From Chthonomonadales bacterium (lineage in GTDB: Bacteria; Armatimonadota; Chthonomonadetes; Chthonomonadales; CAJBBX01): 64,000 bases of DNA. Shown piece after piece: positions 50,607 to 56,833 of the stretch; position 1 is the stretch's first letter; each line of letters starts with the position of its first letter. Location: positions 1 through 64,000 of the forward strand of contig JADLGO010000054.1 in the NCBI GenBank assembly GCA_020849275.1, given 5' to 3'. Position numbers and translations under genes: made by a program. Below the pieces are notes generated by a model. That model made no database searches. It had not been told where the DNA came from and worked only from the letters and a program-made list of their open reading frames with translations.

Positions 50607-51875
50607 CTACACCATTGCGGAGTTGACGTCGGGAGCGCGCTCGCTGGCGGATTCGTCCTGTCGAGAGCTACGCCAGGTGTGCTTCATCAGGAAGGGGCCC
50701 TGTGTGCGAGCGGGCAGCGTGCCATGCCCATAGTAGTCCGAGGCGACAATGCTGAGGAACCCAGGCAGCTCCAGCTGGTCAATGCTCTGCTGGCCGGATG
50801 CCACGGCGATCGTGAATCCGTACTCACCTGGCGCAAGAGCGACCTCCGGCACCTCGCACATGACGGTGACGTTCTCGTCAACCGAGTCGATTTCGAAGCC
50901 AGTGTAGTGGGTCTGCAGCGTCGCAAGGCGCTGGCCCGTCGTATCGTTGATGCCGATGCCCACACGGACGTGGCTGAGTCGAGATGTCGGTCTGAGATCG
51001 ACAGCGACAAGCATCCCTTCGCCGGACCTGAGTGATGACCGGCATTGGCCGCCACGATCAAGCAGCCGCACACGCGTGATCGCTGCGCCTGGCATCCGTG
51101 GCTCGGAGGCCTCAGTGGGCGTCCCTGTGGCTGCGTACCTCCCCGTGCAGTCGGCAGCAATGCCGTCGAAGGCAACATTGCCGCGTCGCATCAACACCGC
51201 ACGCGGGCAGAGGTTCTCAATTGCCGCCATGTTATGGCTCACGAACAGCACCGTCCGCCCTTCCTGCCGCGACACGTCCTGCATCTTCCCCAGGCACTTC
51301 CTCTGGAACGCCACGTCACCCACCGCCAGCACCTCGTCCACGATCAGGATCTCCGGGTTCAGGTGCGCCGCCACCGCGAAGGCCATCCGCACGTACATGC
51401 CGCTCGAGTAGCGCTTCACCGGCGTGTCCAGGAACTGCTCCACCTCCGCGAAGTCCACGATCGCGTCGAACTGGCGGTCGATCTCCCGCCGCTTCATCCC
51501 CAGGATCGCGCCGTTCAGGTAGATGTTCTCGCGCCCCGTCAGCTCCGGGTGAAAGCCCGTGCCCACCTCCAGCAGGCTGCCGACCCGGCCATAGAGCTTC
51601 ACCTCTCCCGCCGTCGGCTCCGTGATGCGGCTCAGGATCTTCAGCAGCGTGCTCTTGCCGGCGCCGTTGCGCCCGATGATGCCCACCACCTCGCCCTTCT
51701 TCACGTCGAAGGACACGTCGCGCAGCGCCCAGAACGTCTCGCGCTCCGCCCCGCCGAACGGGCGGCGCAGACGCTCGAGCAGCGCTTCGCCAAGCAGGGT
51801 GTGCTTCGCCTGATTATGGGCGATCGTGTAGGCCTTGGAGAGGCCGCGAATCGAGATGGCGGTGTCGTTGGGCAT
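50607..51875 (-). CDS. wzt: ABC-type polysaccharide export ATPase with C-terminal glycan-binding-like domain (Wzt-like)
   Basis: The 422-residue protein has Walker A GRNGAGKST (68-76), the Q-loop region, signature RYSSGMYVRMAFA, Walker B ILIVDEVLAVGD and the switch SHNM. These are typical of O-antigen/teichoic acid exporters (TagH/Wzt). From about residue 260 a beta-sandwich Wzt_C-like domain follows, which usually recognises the glycan end. ATG 51875 is the natural start but has no Shine-Dalgarno sequence; 24 bases upstream a 142-bp repeat begins. The frame remains open into that repeat. It pairs with the permease at 52598, now separated from it by a mobile-looking cassette. The C-terminal half has lower G+C. 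Confidence 0.9.
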   Translation of the reverse strand: MPNDTAISIRGLSKAYTIAHNQAKHTLLGEALLERLRRPFGGAERETFWALRDVSFDVKKGEVVGIIGRNGAGKSTLLKILSRITEPTAGEVKLYGRVGSLLEVGTGFHPELTGRENIYLNGAILGMKRREIDRQFDAIVDFAEVEQFLDTPVKRYSSGMYVRMAFAVAAHLNPEILIVDEVLAVGDVAFQRKCLGKMQDVSRQEGRTVLFVSHNMAAIENLCPRAVLMRRGNVAFDGIAADCTGRYAATGTPTEASEPRMPGAAITRVRLLDRGGQCRSSLRSGEGMLVAVDLRPTSRLSHVRVGIGINDTTGQRLATLQTHYTGFEIDSVDENVTVMCEVPEVALAPGEYGFTIAVASGQQSIDQLELPGFLSIVASDYYGHGTLPARTQGPFLMKHTWRSSRQDESASERAPDVNSAMV

Positions 51876-51898
51876 GGCAATCGTTGAATCTACGTCTA

Positions 51899-52040
51899 AC
51901 CACAGAGAACACAGAGGACACAGAGAACGGCTTAGTTTACAGGATCGCGCGGGCTGTTTCGTCAGAGGCGCGATGGCCTCACATGACTGCCCCACCGGAT
52001 TCACCGGGTCCTTCTCCGTGCTCTCTGTGTCCTCTGTGGT
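51899..52040. repeat. 142-bp repeat, copy A, with imperfect terminal inverted repeats
   Basis: The copy begins ACCACAGAGAACACAGAGG and ends CTCTCTGTGTCCTCTGTGGT. Its ends are imperfect inverted repeats of about 30 bp built from CACAGAG/ACACAGAGGA units. It matches copy B at 52449-52590 over the same length with scattered differences, in the same orientation. It lies 24 bases upstream of the export ATPase start. Confidence 0.9.
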
Positions 52041-52061
52041 GAACCCTCACTCAGCGGCGCC

Positions 52062-52443
52062 TCATCCGTTCCGCATGCGCCGAATGCCGTCGCGCAGCAT
52101 CGGCACGTGGAAGTTGATCAACAGCCCGACGGCATGGCCGGAGAGCTTCAGGTAGGAGAGCAACTGGGCCTCGTGGATCGGCAGCAGCTTCTCCACGGCC
52201 TTCAACTCCACGATCACGCTGTCCTCCACAACGAGATCCAGCCGGTAGCCGCAGTCGATCCGCGCCTCGCGGTAGACCACCGGCATCGGTTTCTGCCGCT
52301 CCACGCAGAGGCCTTGCTGCGCCAGCTCGTATGCCAGGCAGGCCTCGTAGGCTCGACTCGAGCAGCCCGGGGCCGAGCTCTCGATGCACGCGAATCGCCG
52401 CGCCGATAATCCTCCCCGTCAGGTCGTCGACCACGCCGGCCAC
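52062..52443 (-). pseudogene. GxxExxY-family protein (PD-(D/E)XK nuclease-like), frameshifted
   Basis: The minus strand reads IIGAAIRVHRELGPGLLES in one frame and AYEACLAYELAQQGLCVERQ in the next; the break is at about 52353-52358, where one extra base lies. Joined, they make GLLESAY, the GxxExxY signature, so the lesion is inside the motif. The rest is intact: VVYREARIDCGYRLDLVVED, then VIVELKAVEKLLPIHEAQLL, with the D...ExK pattern of this nuclease-like family, ending at 52062. Native length would be about 125 residues, starting at GTG 52443 or 52434. Function of the family is not established. It is bracketed by two 142-bp repeats. Confidence 0.8.
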
Positions 52444-52448
52444 ATCCC

Positions 52449-52590
52449 ACCACAGAGAGCACAGAGGACACAGAGAACGGCCTGGGTTCTGGGATCGCGC
52501 GGGCTGTTTCGTCAGAGGCGCGATGGCCTCACATGACCGCCCCACCGGATTCACCGGGTCTTTCTCCGTGCTCTCTGTGTTCTCTGTGGT
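52449..52590. repeat. 142-bp repeat, copy B, with imperfect terminal inverted repeats
   Basis: This copy begins ACCACAGAGAGCACAGAGG and ends CTCTCTGTGTTCTCTGTGGT. It is a direct repeat of copy A, 550 bp away start to start. It ends 7 bases after the stop codon of the export permease (52598), and its left end lies 5 bases from the putative start of the GxxExxY frame. Confidence 0.9.
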
Positions 52591-52597
52591 GAAACCC

Positions 52598-53431
52598 CTA
52601 GATCACGTCCGCAAACCGGCGCTCCATCCGCCGGAACGAGAACGCCCCCGCCGCCAGCACGACGAGCGTGAAGCCGGCCGAGTACGCGACGTAGGCGGGC
52701 CGCAGATGACCGGTGCCGAGCAGCGACCAGCGGAACGCCTCCAGCAGCCCCGAGAGCGGGTTCAGCAGGTAGACCGACCGCAGGCGCTCCGGCACCGCGC
52801 TCACCGCGTAGGCCACCGGGCTCGCGTAGAGCAGCATCTGCGTCAGCACCGGCAGCACGTGCATCACGTCCCGGTAGGTCACCATGAGCGCCGAGAAGAT
52901 GAGCCCCATCCCCAGCGCCAGCCCGAGCAGCACCGCCAGCCACACGGGCAGGAGCAGGAGCCCCCAGTGCGGCGCCACGCCGTTCAGACACATCAGCGCC
53001 GCCATCATCCCGAGCGCCACGGCGAAGTCGATGAGCACCGAGGGGACCGACGAGAGCGGCAGCACGAGCCGCGGAAAGTAGACCTTCGAGACCAGGCCGG
53101 CGTTGCCCACCAGGCTCTGGCTTGACTTCGTCAGGGTCGCGCTGAACGCGTTCCAGCCGAGCAGCCCGGCGTAGGAGAAGAGGAAGTAGGGCACGCCGTC
53201 GCTCGGCAGCTTCGCCACCCGGCCAAAGACGAACGAGAAGATCCCGGCGCCCACCAGCGGTTGGAGCACCACCCAGATGGCCCCCAGCGCCGTCTGCCGG
53301 TAGCGCAGCTTCACGTCGCGCCCGGCCAGCGTCAGCAGAAGGTCCCGAAACCGCCAGATCTCTCGCAGGTTCACCGCCTGCCAACCCGACGCCGGGCGGA
53401 TCACCAGGGCCGGCTTCTCGACCGCCTCCAC
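52598..53431 (-). CDS. wzm: ABC-type polysaccharide export permease (Wzm-like)
   Basis: The 277-residue ABC-2-type permease has the usual N-terminal amphipathic lead (LREIWRFRDLLLTLAGRDVK) and RYRQTALGAIWVVLQPLVGA, a signature of polysaccharide exporters. Six hydrophobic helices follow, with VSKVYFPRLVLPLSSV between helices 2 and 3 and LNPLSGLLEAFRWSLLG between 4 and 5. It forms the channel with two copies of the ATPase encoded at 50607 and exports a lipid-linked glycan across the inner membrane. It lies 4 bases downstream of the EpsI-type gene. Confidence 0.95.
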   Translation of the reverse strand: MEAVEKPALVIRPASGWQAVNLREIWRFRDLLLTLAGRDVKLRYRQTALGAIWVVLQPLVGAGIFSFVFGRVAKLPSDGVPYFLFSYAGLLGWNAFSATLTKSSQSLVGNAGLVSKVYFPRLVLPLSSVPSVLIDFAVALGMMAALMCLNGVAPHWGLLLLPVWLAVLLGLALGMGLIFSALMVTYRDVMHVLPVLTQMLLYASPVAYAVSAVPERLRSVYLLNPLSGLLEAFRWSLLGTGHLRPAYVAYSAGFTLVVLAAGAFSFRRMERRFADVI

Positions 53432-53435
53432 CGAG

Positions 53436-54083
53436 CTACGCCCTCCCCTCGCCGCCCGTCGGCGCGCCGGACCGCAGCAGCGCCCGCACCGACGGCAGGA
53501 TCGCCTGCGCGAAGGCGCGCATCTCGCCGCGCGCCTCCGGTCCCTCCGGCGCCGTCACCCGCACGAAGAGCGTCTGCCCCTGCTCCCGCGTCACCAGCCG
53601 CCGCAGCCCCGAGATCTTCCCCCACAGGCTCGTGTTCGGCACGCCCGGGAGCTGGTCCCCCTCCAGCCAGAAGAGCACCGCGATGCCGCTGCCCTCCTTG
53701 CGCGCCACCATCTCGCTCATGCCCCGCCCGCCCACCCGGCAGGTCGTCTCCTCGCCAAGCTGGTAGCCCTGGCTCGGGAAGCAGACGTTGGGGTCGTGGA
53801 AATCCTTGTAGTTGCCGGCGCTCACCAGCACCAGGTTAAGCGGCATGCCGGAGCGGCTCAGGTAGACGCGGTCGAGCACGCTCGCCGTGGGAAGCGCCTT
53901 GCGCGTCTCCGCGTCCAGCGGCCGGTCCGCCTTCGCCGTCCAGCCGCCCACCTGCCTCGGGAACTCGGCCACGGGCACCACGCGCAGCCGCGTGAGCGGA
54001 AGCCGCCCGAACGCATGGTTGCCCGCCAGGGCGACCCCGAGCAGCGCGAGCGCCGCTACCGCGAGTATCGAAGGTTTCCGCAT
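53436..54083 (-). CDS. epsI: EpsI-family (DUF3485) exosortase-associated protein
   Basis: The 215-residue protein has one N-terminal membrane segment (ILAVAALALLGVALAGN), VGGWTAKADRPLDAET, VLDRVYLSRSGMPLNLVLVS, and the diagnostic HDPNVCFPSQGYQLGEE followed by FWLEGDQLPG. This is the EpsI domain, often fused to or directly downstream of exosortase in extracellular polysaccharide loci, though its biochemical job is not settled. It overlaps the exosortase gene by 28 bases, which supports a working pair. Confidence 0.9.
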   Translation of the reverse strand: MRKPSILAVAALALLGVALAGNHAFGRLPLTRLRVVPVAEFPRQVGGWTAKADRPLDAETRKALPTASVLDRVYLSRSGMPLNLVLVSAGNYKDFHDPNVCFPSQGYQLGEETTCRVGGRGMSEMVARKEGSGIAVLFWLEGDQLPGVPNTSLWGKISGLRRLVTREQGQTLFVRVTAPEGPEARGEMRAFAQAILPSVRALLRSGAPTGGEGRA

Positions 54084-54979
54084 CCCACCAGCTTTCCGAA
54101 GAGCACGAACAGGAAGAAGGCCACCACCAGCACCACCATCTCCGCCCAGTCGTGCGCGATATGCAGCGCCGATTGGCCTCCCGCCGACGCCACCGCGATC
54201 AGCCCGGCCACGCGGAGCACGTTGGCGAACACAGCGATCGGCACCGCGCCGGCCACGAGCAGCACGCGCCGCAGGGGGCTCGCCGCGAACATGAACCCGT
54301 ACAGAAGCGCGAAGGCCACCAGGGCAGTCAGCTTCTTATAGCCGCTGCAGGCCTCCGCCACCTGTAGCGACATCCCCGGGACCTCGATCACGTTGCCCGA
54401 GCGCAGGATGTCGTAGCCGATGCTGGACATTACCGCCGTGGCGCCCCGTGTGCTTACGCTTTGGACCCAGGTGCTCGGCACACTCAGGATCGCCTCGGGC
54501 AGCGGCGCCGCGAAGAGCAGGAAGAGCACCGCGAAGCGCCACACGCGCCACAGGTCGCGCCCGTGCAGCAGCAGCAGCGCCCCGGCGAGCGTCGGCACCA
54601 GCGAAGCCATCGCCACGAACTTCACGCGCCCCAGATAGCCCACCGCCTCGAGCGCCAGGCCGAAGACCAGCGGCACGATCCCCCACGCGGTCGGGCGGTA
54701 GACGGCCTCGCGCATCCGGCGGCGCTCCAGCCAGAGCACGGCCGCCGCGACGGGCAGGATGAACACGCCATGCGCGTGGTTCTCGTTCTCCATCCATACC
54801 TGCGCCGTCTCGCGGATCACCGGCACATAGAGGGCAAGCAGGCACAGCCCCGCCAGTTTGGCCGCGAGCGGCCAGCGGCGTACGCCGGCAAGCGCCTCGG
54901 TCACCTCCGCGCGCGCCGATGCGCGCGGCTCCGCGGCCGCCGGCGCGCCGACCGCCTCGGTGACCTCGCTCACGCTCAT
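54056..54979 (-). CDS. Exosortase (cysteine transpeptidase for PEP-CTERM proteins)
   Basis: ATG 54979 overlaps the upstream stop (ATGA) and gives 307 residues with about eight membrane helices. The three exosortase landmarks are present: Cys211 in VAEACSGYKKL, Arg256 in FANVLRVAG and His276 in HIAHDWAEM. HAHGVFILPVAAAVLWLERR near the N-terminus is also typical. Exosortases recognise PEP-CTERM tails and probably transfer the protein to a surface anchor. Two candidate substrates lie at 31483 and 32505. Its place between an acetyltransferase and EpsI within an EPS locus is the classical context. Confidence 0.95.
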   Translation of the reverse strand: MSVSEVTEAVGAPAAAEPRASARAEVTEALAGVRRWPLAAKLAGLCLLALYVPVIRETAQVWMENENHAHGVFILPVAAAVLWLERRRMREAVYRPTAWGIVPLVFGLALEAVGYLGRVKFVAMASLVPTLAGALLLLHGRDLWRVWRFAVLFLLFAAPLPEAILSVPSTWVQSVSTRGATAVMSSIGYDILRSGNVIEVPGMSLQVAEACSGYKKLTALVAFALLYGFMFAASPLRRVLLVAGAVPIAVFANVLRVAGLIAVASAGGQSALHIAHDWAEMVVLVVAFFLFVLFGKLVGCGNLRYSR

Positions 54980-55476
54980 GGAGCCCCCCACCATCCACCC
55001 ATCGCCGCCATGCCCGCCTCCACCGGCGCGCCGTTGGTCCGCCGCTCCACCGGCCGCGCCGGCGCCCCCACCACCGTCTGCCCGGGCGCCACATCGCGCG
55101 TGACCACCGCGTTCGCCCCGACCACCGCGCCCGCGCCGATGACCAGGTCGCGCTCCCGCTTGCACAGGAGCACCGCCCCCGCGCCGATCATCGTCCCGTC
55201 TCCCACCCGAATACGATGGGGCGAACCGATCCAGGTCTCCGAAGCCAGAGTCACGTGGTGGTAGATCCGCACACCGTGCCCCAGCGTCACGTTCGGATGG
55301 ATGACGACCCCCAGACCGTAGTGCTCCAGCGCGATGTCTCGCTCGATCTCCGCCTGATAGGGGAGAATCGCCCGGAACAACAGATAGTTCGCTAACTTGA
55401 GGAGCCGGGCTGCCCACACCAGCCGCCGACGGTACGCGCAGCAGCTAAGCCACCAGAGGAACTCCGGGTTCAGCAT
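54976..55476 (-). CDS. Serine acetyltransferase-like hexapeptide transferase (EPS-type)
   Basis: ATG 55476 begins at the conserved NPEFLWWLSCCAYRRR and avoids overlap; an ATG at 55554 would overlap the upstream glycosyltransferase gene by 50 bases. The 166-residue product has a helical lead (LANYLLFRAILPYQAEI) and hexapeptide coils LGVVIHPNVTLGHGVRIYHH, IRVGDGTMIGAGAV and VIGAGAVVGANAVVTRDV, which fit the CysE-like serine O-acetyltransferase group found in EPS and exosortase loci. It is coupled by ATGA to the exosortase gene. Acetylation of a sugar rather than serine is likely here. Confidence 0.85.
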   Translation of the reverse strand: MLNPEFLWWLSCCAYRRRLVWAARLLKLANYLLFRAILPYQAEIERDIALEHYGLGVVIHPNVTLGHGVRIYHHVTLASETWIGSPHRIRVGDGTMIGAGAVLLCKRERDLVIGAGAVVGANAVVTRDVAPGQTVVGAPARPVERRTNGAPVEAGMAAMGGWWGAP

Positions 55477-55504
55477 CCCGCCGAGCCCACGCCTGGGCAC
55501 GCGA

Positions 55505-56671
55505 TCAGCCACGGCCGCTCCCCACCACACGCGATCGGTCGCGCTCTCGTCCATTCGCGGCCGCGGCCATCGCCACAGCCCGCCCGTCGCGCGCCAACTC
55601 GTCTTCGATGACCCGCAGGATCCCCCGGCGGAAGTTCTCCGCGCTGAATCGCATGGCGTGCTCCCGGATCGCCGCCGGGTTCAGCGCGAGCGTGTCCAAC
55701 CGGTTGACCGCCGCGCAGAGCGACTCGATCGTCTGCTCCCCGAACAGCACTCCCGTCACGCCGTCGATCTGTGAGTCGAGGGCGCCTCCGGCGCCGTAGG
55801 CGATGACGGGCCGGCCACAGGCGTTCGCCTCCACCGGGGCGATGCCGAAGTCCTCCTCGCCCGGCATCACGTACGCGAAGGCGCGCGACATCAGCCCCGC
55901 CAACTCCGTGTCGCTCACCCGCCCGCGAAACTCAACGCTGGCCCCCGCGCGCGCCCGAAGACGCTTCATCTGCCGCCCATCCCCCACCACGAGCAGGCGC
56001 CGACCCAGGCGCGTGAACGCTTCAATCGCCAGGTCGATCCGCTTGTACGGGATACACCGCGAGGCGATCAGGTAGTAGTCTTCCACCTCCGACGATATCT
56101 GGAACCGCTGCACGTCGACGGGAGGGTGCACGATGTCGCACTCTCGCCGGTAGAACTTCTCGATGCGGCGCGCCACGATGCGGGAGTTGGCGATGAAGCG
56201 GTCCACACGGCTCGTGGCCACGGCGTCCCACACGCGCAGGTAGTGAAGCCCGGGAGCGAGCAGGCCGCGCAGGAAGCGCCCGGCACGCTCGTTCTTCATG
56301 TAGCCGCGCGCCATCCAGGCGAAGCGCATCGGCGTATGGCAATAGGTCACATGGAGCGTGTCCGGAAGAGTCACCACGCCCTTGGCGAAAGCCGAGGAGG
56401 AGCTGATCACCAGGTCGAAGCCGCTCAGGTCCATGCCCTCAAAGGCAATCGGGTAGAGCATGAGGGCCAAGCGGTGCAGCCGGCGCTTCAGGGGCATCCA
56501 CTGGAGGAAGGTTGTGTGGATGTCCCACGTCCGATAGTATGTCGGCATGGTGGCGGCATCGTAGACCGAGGTATAGACGGGGGCGTCCGGGAACATGTCG
56601 TGGAGCACCTCCACGACCTTCTCCGCTCCACCCATCTGCGTCAGGAAATCGTGAACGATCGCAACCTTCAT
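55505..56671 (-). CDS. Glycosyltransferase family 4 (mannosyltransferase-like)
   Basis: ATG 56671 opens on KVAIVHDFLTQMGGAEKVVE and has GAGG 11 bases upstream. The 388-residue GT-B enzyme shows ISSSSAFAKGVVTLPDTLHV, TYCHTPMRFAWM, DRFIANSRIVARRIEKFY, DYYLIASRCIPYKRIDLAIE and the donor motif MPGEEDFGIAPVEANACGRP with the paired Glu. TYCHTPMR and the EEDFGI block are common to WbaZ-type mannosyltransferases, so a mannose donor is plausible. It lies between the Wzc-type gene and the acetyltransferase gene. Confidence 0.9.
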   Translation of the reverse strand: MKVAIVHDFLTQMGGAEKVVEVLHDMFPDAPVYTSVYDAATMPTYYRTWDIHTTFLQWMPLKRRLHRLALMLYPIAFEGMDLSGFDLVISSSSAFAKGVVTLPDTLHVTYCHTPMRFAWMARGYMKNERAGRFLRGLLAPGLHYLRVWDAVATSRVDRFIANSRIVARRIEKFYRRECDIVHPPVDVQRFQISSEVEDYYLIASRCIPYKRIDLAIEAFTRLGRRLLVVGDGRQMKRLRARAGASVEFRGRVSDTELAGLMSRAFAYVMPGEEDFGIAPVEANACGRPVIAYGAGGALDSQIDGVTGVLFGEQTIESLCAAVNRLDTLALNPAAIREHAMRFSAENFRRGILRVIEDELARDGRAVAMAAAANGRERDRSRVVGSGRG

Positions 56672-56833
56672 GGGCCGTCGTTCCTCGCCCTTCGCAACGG
56701 CGCCGCGCGCCTCCGACGCGCGCTCCGCCAACGTTGCATTCGCTCGTCGCCCAGCCATCAAGCCGCTCCTCCGAAACAGCGGGGCGCTCTTGCCGGATAC
56801 GCCGGCGCAACCCTTCGCGTCTCCGGCGCCGAC

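Noticed and set aside
52004-52554. N-terminally extended export ATPase and GxxExxY proteins starting inside the repeats
   Set aside because: The extensions are encoded by the repeat itself, match no family N-terminus and lack a ribosome-binding site; kept only as an observation.
51899-52590. CRISPR array or tRNA-associated integration site at the 142-bp repeats
   Set aside because: There are only two copies, 550 bp apart, with a gene between them; no short regular spacers and no tRNA-like fold was seen.
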